Translations under genes and position numbers: made by a program
Notes under the pieces: model-generated
The model's database searches: none
Seen by the model: only the letters and a program-made list of their open reading frames with translations
Told to the model about the DNA's origin: nothing
Assembly (NCBI RefSeq): GCF_022548875.1
Contig: NZ_JAKZEW010000006.1
Coordinates: 1 to 64,000 of the forward strand
DNA length: 64,000 nucleotides
Direction: 5' to 3'
DNA from: Glycomyces sp. L485
GTDB taxonomy: Bacteria; Actinomycetota; Actinomycetes; Mycobacteriales; Micromonosporaceae
Shown: positions 1-8,115 of the stretch, piece after piece
Numbering within the stretch: the first letter of the stretch is position 1
How the letters are laid out: every line of letters starts with the position of its first letter

Positions 1-7
1 CGATCAC

Positions 8-529
8 TCAGAGTGCCACATAAGTTGCCGGGAAAACCTCAGTGACGGGGAGACCGGTGAAACCGGCCTTCTCATACGTCCGTCGGGCTGGCGCGTGCCC
101 AACATCGCCGCCGGTCCAGACTTCGACCCGGGAGTATCCGGCTTCACGAATTTGATCCATGGCGAAGTCGATGAGCGCGGTTCCGATTCCCTGGTTCTGC
201 TGGTCAGTGTCGACTGCCAGCAGTTCGATTGCGGCCAACTTCGGATCATCTTGGTAGATCACGACGATGAAGCCGACGACTTGCTGATCGAGGACGGCAA
301 CCCAGCGCCCTGCATCCTCCCGAAGACAGCAAGCGCGAACCTCCTTCGCCTGGCTCTCTCGCCAATCAGGGTAGGCGGCGGCGAACAGCCGCTTCCCCAG
401 AATCTCGGCGAAGGAAGCAAAGACCGGTTCCCATGCCCGCAGCGACAGCTCGGCGACTTGATCCTGGTCTCCGGGGGCGACGGACCGAATATCAAGTGTC
501 ACGTCTATCGATCGTAGGAGTCCCGTCAA
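8..529 (-). CDS. GNAT family N-acetyltransferase
   Basis: A 173-residue protein with the single GNAT fold. The acetyl-CoA binding motif A reads QNQGIGTALIDFA (about residues 111-123). The C-terminal part (RRTYEKAGFTGL) matches the usual beta6/beta7 region of the family. GNAT enzymes move an acetyl group from acetyl-CoA to an amine; the acceptor here cannot be told. The protein is cytosolic, with no signal peptide or membrane segment. The gene lies at the left edge next to a decayed transposition gene, so it may be cargo or a host gene flanking an insertion. Family assignment is secure; substrate is unknown. Confidence 0.85.
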   Translation of the reverse strand: MTGLLRSIDVTLDIRSVAPGDQDQVAELSLRAWEPVFASFAEILGKRLFAAAYPDWRESQAKEVRACCLREDAGRWVAVLDQQVVGFIVVIYQDDPKLAAIELLAVDTDQQNQGIGTALIDFAMDQIREAGYSRVEVWTGGDVGHAPARRTYEKAGFTGLPVTEVFPATYVAL

Positions 530-539
530 ATGCTTTCCC

Positions 540-911
540 CTAGTGTCGACCCATCACTCGCTCTGCGGCCGCGCCTGCGACAGGTGTAACGTGAACCGAC
601 TCGTCGGTGGGCGGGACCCATCCCAACAAGTAGACGTGCTTGATGTGGCTGTGCCAGATGAGAGTCAGGCCCGCTTGACTGCGGACGATGCATAGGTGCC
701 GCTGCTGGGCTTTGACGATCTCGGGGAGCTTGCGGACGTCGGCGGGCTTGTCGATGTCGAGCGGTCCGATCCAGACCTGGTGGCGGATGCAGGCGTATCG
801 GTGGTGCGGCAGGAGCCGGATGACTCTGCCTCCCGGATGAAGAGCGTCGCAGTGGTGGCAGCCGACCTGGGGGAGGTGCCGGAACATCGCCCTCGGCCTG
901 AACGACTCCAC
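540..911 (-). pseudogene. tniQ remnant with internal deletion
   Basis: The reading frame matches two separate parts of the intact TniQ encoded at 3951-5006. The zinc-ribbon segment (FRHLPQVGCHHCDA, then HHRYACIRHQVWIGPLDID) corresponds to 4555-4763. It then jumps directly to the C-terminal segment (LIWHSHIKHVYLLGW), which corresponds to about 3985-4050. Roughly 500 bp of the middle of the gene is gone, and so is the N-terminal 80 residues. DNA identity in the matching parts is high by eye. This is a broken second copy of the transposition gene in the same orientation as the intact one. Confidence 0.8.
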
Positions 912-943
912 GACCGCAACGGAAGGACCAGCGCAAACACGCT

Positions 944-957
944 GCTTTGCGGCTCAT
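944..957. repeat. 14-bp direct repeat, left copy (right copy 1901-1914)
   Basis: The 14-mer GCTTTGCGGCTCAT occurs here and again at 1901-1914 in the same orientation. The pair brackets the gene fragment at 958-1094 and the acetyltransferase gene at 1102-1836, inside the zone of transposon remnants. It could mark a recombination or insertion event, but 14 bp in GC-rich DNA is also within reach of chance. Confidence 0.45.
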
Positions 958-1094
958 CGCACGCTTCTTACCAGCATCCCTACTACGTCGGTGGCCGCCA
1001 CCGCGCCCTGGCGATGATGCAGGGCGTCCGCCGGACCGTCACGATGCGCCTAGAACTGCTCGACCCAGTCACCAAGAAGATCATCTACGACTGA
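958..1094 (+). pseudogene. C-terminal fragment of an unrecognised gene
   Basis: The last 40 or so codons before the TGA at 1092-1094 look like real coding sequence (HPYYVGGRHRALAMMQGVRR, ending in LDPVTKKIIYD). No start codon or upstream body in this frame makes sense, because the frame upstream is antisense to the tniQ remnant. The GRHRALAMM stretch recalls the core of ParB-like nuclease domains, but that is only a resemblance. It is best read as the tail of a gene cut off by the rearrangement that also broke tniQ. Confidence 0.35.
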
Positions 1095-1101
1095 CAACGG
1101 T

Positions 1102-1836
1102 TCAGCGCGCCCACTGGTAGAACAGATGCTCACCTCGGTTGGCGCCCAGGTGGATCGGCAGAGTCAGTCGCGCTTCGAGCGAGATCGCCTGCTCGGAGGG
1201 AAGGACCTCGAACCCGTTGGCCCCGTAGAAGTCGGTCAGATGCGCCGAGTCGGCGTCGAACTGGCCGTACGCGAGTTGGTAACCCAACTGGAAGTACAAC
1301 CGGGTGCAGCAGCGCAGCAGCGCGGTTGCCAACCCGCGGCCGCGGTGGTCGGGGAGTACGGCGAGTCGACGTACCTTCACCAGGACCAGCGCAGCGAGTA
1401 GTGCGTGAGTCCGGTCCACACCCGCCTCGGTCGCCTTTGCGATGATCGAACCGGGCGGGACCGCCTCCGCCGCACCGACTAGGTTCCTGTCCCGGTCAAC
1501 GACGACCAGGACCACCGAGAGCTTCACCAACGCGCCCACCAGGTTCCCGGCCGCGGCCTCCGTCGTGAGGGCCAGGGCGAGTGTCTCGAAGGGATCGCGA
1601 GCGGCCAGCCCCTTGAACAGGTTGTTGCCGATCTCAGCGGCCTCGATAGCGGCGAGGTTGTCCTCCTCGGGAAGTTCCCCGGACATCACCAGCAGCTCTC
1701 GGGCGACCATCGATTCCCCCGGGCGAGCAAGCCGGATCCGGTAGCCGCCACCAGCGGCGAGGCCGTGCCGCAACCCATTCGGCCGCAACACTGCCGATGT
1801 GGATGCTGCCTTGCCGGAGGTCTTCTTCTTAACCAT
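1102..1836 (-). CDS. GNAT-like acetyltransferase, long N-terminus
   Basis: A 244-residue protein. The C-terminal half carries a GNAT core: VKVRRLAVLPDHRGRGLATAL (about residues 154-174) is motif A, with the R/Q-x-x-G-x-G/A acetyl-CoA loop as RGRGLA. The following FYGANGFEVL is the usual distal strand. The first 20 residues are basic and of low complexity; the middle (residues 35-130) has no family I recognise. No substrate can be given. It sits between pieces of a decayed Tn7-like element and may be cargo of that element. Confidence 0.75.
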   Translation of the reverse strand: MVKKKTSGKAASTSAVLRPNGLRHGLAAGGGYRIRLARPGESMVARELLVMSGELPEEDNLAAIEAAEIGNNLFKGLAARDPFETLALALTTEAAAGNLVGALVKLSVVLVVVDRDRNLVGAAEAVPPGSIIAKATEAGVDRTHALLAALVLVKVRRLAVLPDHRGRGLATALLRCCTRLYFQLGYQLAYGQFDADSAHLTDFYGANGFEVLPSEQAISLEARLTLPIHLGANRGEHLFYQWAR

Positions 1837-2089
1837 GCCACCACCGTATCGGGCAGCCCCTCAAAGGCCAACGGATGCGTCACCGGCCGGGACCGCCGAA
1901 GCTTTGCGGCTCATGACAGCTACCCAAGCGCTGGGACAAGACATGGCCGTTGCCATGCTCGATGCCCTCGTGTGCTCCCACCACAGCGTCTCCCTCGCCA
2001 ACACCGAACGTTCAAGATTACCGCGGCGCGAGCTCGCGCCCGAGCTGCCATTGGTAGCGCTCGACCCGCTCATCCGGTGGACGGCCGGA

Positions 2090-2127
2090 TCGAACTGCGG
2101 CCGCGGCAGCGCGCCCTCGGGGGAGTC
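2090..2127 (-). pseudogene. tnsB scrap (38 bp)
   Basis: Thirty-seven of 38 bases match the intact tnsB at 7778-7815, which encodes the SPKGALPRPQFDP stretch of the transposase. Frame and strand are the same. Nothing else of tnsB survives nearby. Its position between the tniQ remnant and the tnsA-end block keeps the gene order of the intact element, so it is part of the same decayed second copy. Confidence 0.7.
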
Positions 2128-2173
2128 CGCGCCTCTGGCCCTAGCCCGTCCAGGGGCACGGTTACTGCGAACA

Positions 2174-2243
2174 GCGCACGACCCCAGGCACGGTTGTCGC
2201 GGAAAGGGCACGATCAACTTGCACTGGACACACCAGTGCAGGT
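2174..2243 (-). repeat. 70-bp copy of the tnsA 5' region with palindrome
   Basis: Sixty-nine of 70 bases match 8859-8928, which overlaps the 5' end of tnsA. The block includes the palindrome TGCACTGG-N5-CCAGTGCA (2220-2240). Similarity stops sharply on both sides. Here no tnsA coding follows, so the block survived a deletion that removed the rest of tnsA and most of tnsB. It may be a transposon-end or operator sequence; see the partner entry. Confidence 0.85.
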
Positions 2244-2565
2244 GTCCATTTCAGATTGATCTTGCCCGCGTTGAACTGTGTAAACAGGTAGTTGAACGGT
2301 TGACCCGAACGGTCTTCGGTCGATCTGTTCGGAGTAATCGTGCATTTCTGGACGGGCTCGGCGCGGCGAAGTCCCGGCTCGACGACTGGATCCAGTGTCA
2401 GCGGCCATTTTTCGCCCCGATGGCGGCCTTGAAAATTCCCCGGCCAACGGTCACGCTGCGTGAGCCAGAAATCGGTGGTAACCAACTCAGGATGCGGCTT
2501 GGCGCGTCGGCCAGAGACGGGGTTCATGCCGAACTGCCGCCCCGTATCTGGGCTATCCCCAGGAG
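2244..2565. other. Non-coding stretch between remnant and MFS gene
   Basis: I see no gene, clear promoter or strong hairpin here. The composition is less GC-rich than the flanks in the first 100 bases (2244-2345). Open frames through it are antisense or lack coding character. It probably holds the 3' flank of the MFS gene and rearranged junction DNA. Confidence 0.5.
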
Positions 2566-3804
2566 CTAGTTGACGTCTGACATCGCTGCGTGTGTTTCGT
2601 TGTCTTCCCACTCGCGGAGGCTGCGGATCGAGATGAGGCAGAGCATCGCAGCGGCAGCGAAGACCGCGCCGGCGATCGCGAACGGTGTTCGATAACCGAG
2701 CGCGGAGGCGAGGAAGCCGCCCACGCCCGCGCCGACGGCGAGGCCGATCAGGCCGGCAAAGCCGTCCAGCGACCCCACTCGCCCCATCATCGCGTTGGGG
2801 GTAGCCCGCTGTCGGACCGTGGTGGCCATGATGCTCCAGACGACCGCGTGTGCGATGTAGATGGCCAGTGCGATCGCCACGACCACGATGTTGGTCGTCA
2901 GCGAGATCACGGCGAACGAGAAGGCGCCGGTGACGAGCGCCGCGACCATCGACCACCCGTAGCCGATCCGCTTGCGCAATCTGGTCGCGACGAACGTCCC
3001 CGCCAATCCTCCGAGGGCGGAGAAGGCGAGCAGGAGGCCGTAGCCGGTACCGTCGAGGCCGAGTTCCTCCTGGGCATAGAGAACAAGGTAGGAGAACGGG
3101 ATCATGTAGGCGACGCAGGTGATGCCACTGAGGGCGATGAGCAGTCGCACGACTCGGTGCCGCATGGCCCATTGGGCGCCTTCGCGGAGGTCGGCGCGGA
3201 CACTGGCGCGAGGCTTGTCCGTCTCGACCGGCGTGACGATGTAGGTTCCGCGCAGCTGCCAGAAGGCGAAACCCGCTGCTAGGAAGGCGACGGCGTTGAG
3301 AGCGGTGGGGGCGAAGGCGGCCATGGCGAACAGGAGCCCGCCCAGGGGCGGGCCGATGAATTCGTCGATCACCAGTTGTGTTCCGGCGATCTGTGAGTTC
3401 GCCTTGTCGAGTCCCTCCGGGGAGACCGCCTGAGGCAGGACGGCGCGCGCGGCGCCGTCCGCCATCGTCTCGATGACGCCCATGACGGCGTAGACGAGGT
3501 ACAGCGTGGCGATCGGTGCGGCGTCCAGCAGCACGAGGCCGGTCAGGAGGGCGAACATCCCGGCGCGGGAGAAGTTCGCGAGGTAGGCGAGGCGGCGTCG
3601 GTCAACACGATCGATGAGCACACCGATGCCGAGCACCGAACAGATGCGTGACAGCGAGTACGCGACCGCCAGGCCGGCGATCGCGATCGGGTCGTCCGTG
3701 ACGGTGGTAGCCAGCAGCGGCAGCGCGATGAACGTGATGCCATCGGCCAGGTTCGCTGACGCATTGCCGAACCAGATCCGGCGGTAATCGGCTCCCAGAT
3801 GCAT
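2566..3804 (-). CDS. MFS efflux transporter (macrolide-efflux/EntS type)
   Basis: A 412-residue membrane protein with about 12 hydrophobic segments in two halves of six, the normal size for the family. The loop between segments 2 and 3 (GVLIDRVDRRRLAY) is the conserved MFS motif A (G-x3-D-R-x-x-R-R). Start at 3804 is supported by GAGGGA six bases upstream of the ATG. MFS_3-type exporters of this kind push drugs or siderophores out with proton exchange; the substrate here is not known. It lies 146 bp downstream of tniQ on the same strand, between the intact and decayed transposition genes, so it is a plausible cargo gene. Confidence 0.85.
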   Translation of the reverse strand: MHLGADYRRIWFGNASANLADGITFIALPLLATTVTDDPIAIAGLAVAYSLSRICSVLGIGVLIDRVDRRRLAYLANFSRAGMFALLTGLVLLDAAPIATLYLVYAVMGVIETMADGAARAVLPQAVSPEGLDKANSQIAGTQLVIDEFIGPPLGGLLFAMAAFAPTALNAVAFLAAGFAFWQLRGTYIVTPVETDKPRASVRADLREGAQWAMRHRVVRLLIALSGITCVAYMIPFSYLVLYAQEELGLDGTGYGLLLAFSALGGLAGTFVATRLRKRIGYGWSMVAALVTGAFSFAVISLTTNIVVVAIALAIYIAHAVVWSIMATTVRQRATPNAMMGRVGSLDGFAGLIGLAVGAGVGGFLASALGYRTPFAIAGAVFAAAAMLCLISIRSLREWEDNETHAAMSDVN

Positions 3805-3950
3805 TGGTGTCCCTCGTCCACGGCAGCCGACCTTGAATGGTCGACTGGGTCTGAGCGGACGCTAGCCAGTTTGTCGTTGGAACGCAACCGGTTTGATGAG
3901 CGACAACTTCGATGAGGGGCGATGCCGAAGTTCGTAACTCTCGGCAAACA

Positions 3951-5006
3951 TTACTGGCCGCCAGTGGGGACTTCTTGGCGGCCGCTGACAATCCAGCCCA
4001 ACAGGAACGCATTCTTGATGTGGCTGTGCCAGAGGATGGTGATTCCGGCTTGGCGTTTCTTCGCGAACCAGTGTGCGCTCTTGCCGTGTCGGCGGCCGCG
4101 GTTGAGTGTGAGGTGGGCGGTGGTGATGCGCTTTCGGCCGGGGGTGTAGGTCAGCCTCGGCTCGCGCAGCGGCTGGAGTGCTCGGCCGGTCGCCCATCGG
4201 TCGATCAGCTCGACGGCCTGGTCGTTCTCTCGGAGGTAGCCGATGCGGTCGATCAGCTCGGAATGGAACCTGGATCGCTCGACCTCGGAGCTTCCGGCGG
4301 TCTGTCGCCAGTAGGGGGAAGCGAAGAGCGGGGCGATGCGAACGGCTTCGGGAAAGACGACTGCGAAGAGTTTCGAGGTGCTGTAGGTCGCCCAGATGTT
4401 GTCGGGTGGAATGAGCAGGTCCGTGCGCGAGTCCCAGAGCCGTCCGACATGACGCTGGTCGGACATGCGGTGAATCTCGGCCCAGAGCTGGGCGCAGAAG
4501 ACGAACGCGGTGAGCAGCCCATCGTGGGCGGCGTTCCAGCCGAACCGGTGGACGGTGCGCAGGTGCCGCTGTTGAGCCTTGGTGATCTCGGGGATCTTGT
4601 GGACGTCGGCGGGCCGGTCGATGTCGAGCGGTCCGATCCAGACCTGGTGGCGGATGCAGGCGTATCGGTGGTGTGGGAGGAGCCGAACGACTCGGCCGCC
4701 CGGATGTCGGGCGTCGCATCGGTGGCAGCCGACCTGGGGGAGGTGGCGGAACATCGCCCAGTCCGGTTGCGGGTCGCGCAGTTCCGGAAGCGCCCCGGCG
4801 AGGGCGTGCGCCGATCGTCCGGTCAGCGCGGCGAGTCGTTCGGGGATGGCGGGAAGGTCTGCGGGGTTCGGCTCGGCCGGGTCGGTGACCTGCTTCCAGA
4901 GGCTGTAGGAGGAGACGCCGTGGAGGGCGGCCAAACGGTCCAGGTAGGAGGCGATGAGTTCGTGCCGAGCCGGGGGGACGGGGTCGGGCAGTTCTCGCGG
5001 CAGCAT
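3951..5006 (-). CDS. tniQ: TniQ family transposition targeting protein
   Basis: A 351-residue TniQ/TnsD-like protein. The N-terminal part has the family pattern (ELIASYLDRLAALHG). A zinc-binding set, C94-x2-C97 and C117-x2-H120, sits in RHLPQVGCHRCDARHPGG and RYACIRHQVW. In Tn7-like systems TniQ proteins choose the target site and recruit the TnsC ATPase. The gene is the last of the operon; its ATG overlaps the stop of tnsC as ATGA at 5003-5006. The C-terminal segment WHSHIKNAFLLGW is conserved in the decayed copy at 540-911. Which target site it recognises cannot be read from this window. Confidence 0.88.
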   Translation of the reverse strand: MLPRELPDPVPPARHELIASYLDRLAALHGVSSYSLWKQVTDPAEPNPADLPAIPERLAALTGRSAHALAGALPELRDPQPDWAMFRHLPQVGCHRCDARHPGGRVVRLLPHHRYACIRHQVWIGPLDIDRPADVHKIPEITKAQQRHLRTVHRFGWNAAHDGLLTAFVFCAQLWAEIHRMSDQRHVGRLWDSRTDLLIPPDNIWATYSTSKLFAVVFPEAVRIAPLFASPYWRQTAGSSEVERSRFHSELIDRIGYLRENDQAVELIDRWATGRALQPLREPRLTYTPGRKRITTAHLTLNRGRRHGKSAHWFAKKRQAGITILWHSHIKNAFLLGWIVSGRQEVPTGGQ

Positions 5007-6094
5007 CAGGCGGCCTTCTTACTGGTGGTGCCTGATCTGGTCTTCTTGGCGGCGGCCCGCTTTCTGGCGGCGAGTTCGGCGGCGTAGTCGATCGGGACGA
5101 TGTCGAGGAGGTCGCGAGTGATCTGCTCGCTGCCGTCCTCGATCGCGAGAATCGCGGCCCCTCGGATGAGCTGGGAGAGGCTGCCGATCATGCCTCCGGT
5201 CCGTTCGAAGAGGTATTCGCCCAGGTCCGGAAGCGCGCCCTTCTCATGCTGGTGGAGGCGCAGCATGGACTCCATCGTCGCGACCAGGGTGTGCCAGTCG
5301 GCGATCTCCTGCTCGGTCGCGTAGTCGAAGGCCTGGGTGGGGATGAGGGTGAAACGCCCGGCGAGCTGGCGACCGCGGACGCCGGAGAACAGGCCGTTGC
5401 TCTCGATGTCGATGCCCGCGTAGACGAATGTGGCCCGCAGCCGCTCGGCGAAGTACTTCAACTGGTCGCTCGCCTCGGCGCCTGAGCGGGCAGCGGTGAG
5501 GTTGTGCAGCTCGTCGACCAGGACGAGGTCGACGCCGACGTGCGAGGCGGTGGCGCAGACGGCGTCGACGATGTCGGTGATGTTCGCGCGCGCGACGAAG
5601 CTCAGGCCGAAGAACCGGGCGAACTCGACCGCGAGCATCTTCGGCGTCGCCGCCGGCGGAACGGTCACGTAGACGACCGGCAGCCGCCTGCCTTGCTCGG
5701 GATGCTGCTTGCGGACGGCCAGTTCATGCGCGCGGCCCAGGTAGGTGAGCGCGGTGGTCTTCCCGGTGCCGGAGTAGCCGCTGATGATGCCGCCCCTCCG
5801 GGCGGAGATCTGGTGCTTGTTCAGTTGCAGCAGGAGTCGGGCCGTGGCGGCGGCCTTGCGGATCGCAGGGGTGCTGACCAGTGGCAGCTCAGAGTGGTAG
5901 CCCATCCGGACCCGGTTGTATTTCGCGCGGGTGTTGCGGTGCAGGGCAGCGAGTTCGCCATCGGGGAGCAGCTCGGGCGGCGCGGGGTCGAGTTCGACGA
6001 AGGCCCGCCAGCCTTCCTTGGTCGTCAGGGGGTGGTCAGGCGGGACCTCGTCGGACTGGTCGTTCGGGGTGCGGCGGTTCACGGAGGCGGTCAT
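5006..6094 (-). CDS. tnsC: TnsC/TniB-like AAA+ ATPase
   Basis: A 362-residue AAA+ ATPase. Walker A is GYSGTGKT (residues 106-113), Walker B is LVLVDE (190-195), and the following LHNL fits a sensor/Walker B extension. This family couples target recognition by TniQ to activation of the TnsB transposase by ATP-driven polymerisation on DNA. Start: the ATG at 6094 overlaps the tnsB stop as ATGA; an upstream in-frame ATG at 6100 is also possible. The stop overlaps the tniQ start. The C-terminus is lysine-rich (RKRAAAKKTRSGTTSKKAA), typical of a DNA-contacting tail. Confidence 0.88.
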   Translation of the reverse strand: MTASVNRRTPNDQSDEVPPDHPLTTKEGWRAFVELDPAPPELLPDGELAALHRNTRAKYNRVRMGYHSELPLVSTPAIRKAAATARLLLQLNKHQISARRGGIISGYSGTGKTTALTYLGRAHELAVRKQHPEQGRRLPVVYVTVPPAATPKMLAVEFARFFGLSFVARANITDIVDAVCATASHVGVDLVLVDELHNLTAARSGAEASDQLKYFAERLRATFVYAGIDIESNGLFSGVRGRQLAGRFTLIPTQAFDYATEQEIADWHTLVATMESMLRLHQHEKGALPDLGEYLFERTGGMIGSLSQLIRGAAILAIEDGSEQITRDLLDIVPIDYAAELAARKRAAAKKTRSGTTSKKAA

Positions 6095-8115
6095 ATCCAT
6101 CTTTCGGCTTCGGCATGGACATCGAGGACTTCGAAGACCGTGTCGGTCTTGATGCGGGCCGGCGGCGGTGTCCGCTCGGCGGGCGGCGGTGTTTCGACGT
6201 GGTCGGGGAGGGCGGCCGGGGCGGCCTTGCCGCGCCCGAGGATCCGGTCGGTGCGCTTGTCGATCGGGCCGTCCTCGGCGCGGGTGAGCAGGTCGTCCAG
6301 GACCCGGGCGACGGCGGCCTCGTGCGTGGGGTCCTCGCCGACCTCGGCAGCGAGGCGGCGGGCGTGCTGCCAGGTGAACTCGGCGAACGGGGCGGAGACG
6401 AGCGGCAGGTGGATCCAGGGGACGGTGATCCAGCCGTCCTTGGTGCGCAAGAAGACGCGCGAGACGTCGTAGGGGTCGTAGTGGACCTCCCAGCGGCCTT
6501 CCTGTGCCCCGTTGCCCGAGTGCTGCCGCCGCCAGGGGCCGAGGTCGGGGGAGTCGTAGGTGCGGTAGTCGATGCGAATGCCCCATTGGTTGATCTGGCG
6601 GCGTGCGACCGGCAGCAACTCCAGGTAGTCCTCGCTGGGCAGCAGCAGCGGCAGGTAGCCGCAGATCGCGACCAGCGAGGCGTACTTTTCGTTGGGGGAC
6701 ATGGGCCGCTTGGGCCGGTAGGGGTCGCGGAGGCTGTCGTGGGGACGTTCCTGCCAGATGAGAGCCCATTCCTCGAACAGGTCCTGGAGCTCGGGGACGG
6801 TCCAGAGCCGGTCGTTGTCGATGCGGTCGCCGCGGCGCGTGACGTTGGGACCGGTGTATCCGGCGACGTACTGGCAGAACAGGTCGTTGATCGAGCCGAA
6901 TGTGCGCTCGACGATGGCCTTGTCGGTCGGGGTCCGAGGCCGGGCCCGCTGGATCGAGATCCCCAGCTTGGCGCAGGCGCGGGTGAACGTCTCGGACAGG
7001 AACACCTTCCCGCCGTCGATGACGATGGTCTCGGGGACGATGACCGGGCGCGCGGCCGCGGCCCGCATCCGCTCGTCGACCGCGGCCAGCCGGTCGTGCG
7101 GCAGCAGCGATGCCGACATCCGCATCGTCTCGGCCCAGCCGGGCCGCATGGGTTCGGGGACCAGCATCCGCGCCAACAGCAGCGCCGCGTCGACGGCCTT
7201 GGTGCCGACCGGCCGGAGCGCGGCCGCGCAGATCGTCCTGGTGGCGACGTCGACGGCGATGGTCAAGTCGGCGCGGACCGTCTCGCCCGTATCGAGCATC
7301 ACCATCACGTCGATCGGTGTCGAGTCGATCTGGACCTGCTCGCCGGGGCGGGCGGCGAACGTCGGCGTGAACTGGCCTTCCGGGCGGTTGGCCGCCTGCC
7401 TGCGGGTAGCCGCCGGCCCGAACGTGTGCTTCCCCGACGCGAGGGTGTTCAGCAGCTTGTAGAACGTCGTCTTGCCCGGCAGGGGGACCACGCCCTTGCC
7501 GTAGACAGCCTCGACCTCCTTGGTGACCGCGCGGATCAGGCGCGACCGCGTCCCGGTCGAGGCGTGCTCCTGGTCGTCGACGATCTGTCGGGCGACCGCG
7601 ACCACCCGCGCATCGACCCGCCCGGTCGAGTACCACTCGCGGACCAGCCGCCCGTCGACCAGGCCCCAGAGTCCCTGCGCCGCATAGTTGGCTCGCTTCT
7701 TCCGCAGCGTCCGTTCCGCCAGGCCCAGCTCGGCGGCCTTCGCCTCGATCCTCTGGCCTATCCCGCGGACCCCGGGGTCGAACTGCGGCCGCGGCAGCGC
7801 GCCCTTGGGGGAGTCGGGCGGCAGGCCGGTCTCCAGCTCAATGAGGTGCCGCTCCAGCTCCTTCGCTGCCGCAAGCACTTCCGGGCCCAGACCGTCCAGG
7901 ACTCCGAACGGTTCGACCGCAGGAAGCACCCGCTTGCCCGCCCCGAGGATCTCGAAGTCGGGTGCGCCCATCAAGAACGCGGCCAGGACGACTCGGTCGG
8001 CCCCGTTTGCCGACCGCAGTCGGACCGAGGTGCCTGCCAGGGCCGCGACCTGGAACTCCTCGCCGTCGTAGGCGACCCAGTCGCCCAGCTCCAGCACCGC
8101 TCTCGGCCGCCCCAT
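6091..8115 (-). CDS. tnsB: TnsB-type DDE transposase (rve/Mu family)
   Basis: A 674-residue transposase. N-terminal helix-turn-helix-like region about residues 115-165, then an RNase H-fold core. The catalytic triad is visible: D264 (QIDSTPIDV), D367 (IVIDGGKVF) and E403 (DKAIVERTFGSIN), with exactly 35 residues between the second D and E. A Mu-transposase C-terminal beta-barrel region follows (about 490-590). It cuts and joins the 3' ends of the transposon. The true start is the ATG at 8115, which overlaps the tnsA stop (ATGA). The length is usual for TnsB. The protein looks intact. Confidence 0.9.
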   Translation of the reverse strand: MGRPRAVLELGDWVAYDGEEFQVAALAGTSVRLRSANGADRVVLAAFLMGAPDFEILGAGKRVLPAVEPFGVLDGLGPEVLAAAKELERHLIELETGLPPDSPKGALPRPQFDPGVRGIGQRIEAKAAELGLAERTLRKKRANYAAQGLWGLVDGRLVREWYSTGRVDARVVAVARQIVDDQEHASTGTRSRLIRAVTKEVEAVYGKGVVPLPGKTTFYKLLNTLASGKHTFGPAATRRQAANRPEGQFTPTFAARPGEQVQIDSTPIDVMVMLDTGETVRADLTIAVDVATRTICAAALRPVGTKAVDAALLLARMLVPEPMRPGWAETMRMSASLLPHDRLAAVDERMRAAAARPVIVPETIVIDGGKVFLSETFTRACAKLGISIQRARPRTPTDKAIVERTFGSINDLFCQYVAGYTGPNVTRRGDRIDNDRLWTVPELQDLFEEWALIWQERPHDSLRDPYRPKRPMSPNEKYASLVAICGYLPLLLPSEDYLELLPVARRQINQWGIRIDYRTYDSPDLGPWRRQHSGNGAQEGRWEVHYDPYDVSRVFLRTKDGWITVPWIHLPLVSAPFAEFTWQHARRLAAEVGEDPTHEAAVARVLDDLLTRAEDGPIDKRTDRILGRGKAAPAALPDHVETPPPAERTPPPARIKTDTVFEVLDVHAEAERWI

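Noticed and set aside
2162-3172. Long minus-strand open frame of 336 codons
   Set aside because: It runs antisense or out of frame through the MFS gene, with an Arg/Pro/His-rich composition typical of shadow frames in GC-rich DNA. Only its last 33 codons match the tnsA 5' block.
3906-3932. AACTTCG / CGAAGTT inverted repeat after tniQ considered as a transposon end
   Set aside because: It is only 7 bp, has no counterpart near tnsA, and may be just a weak terminator.
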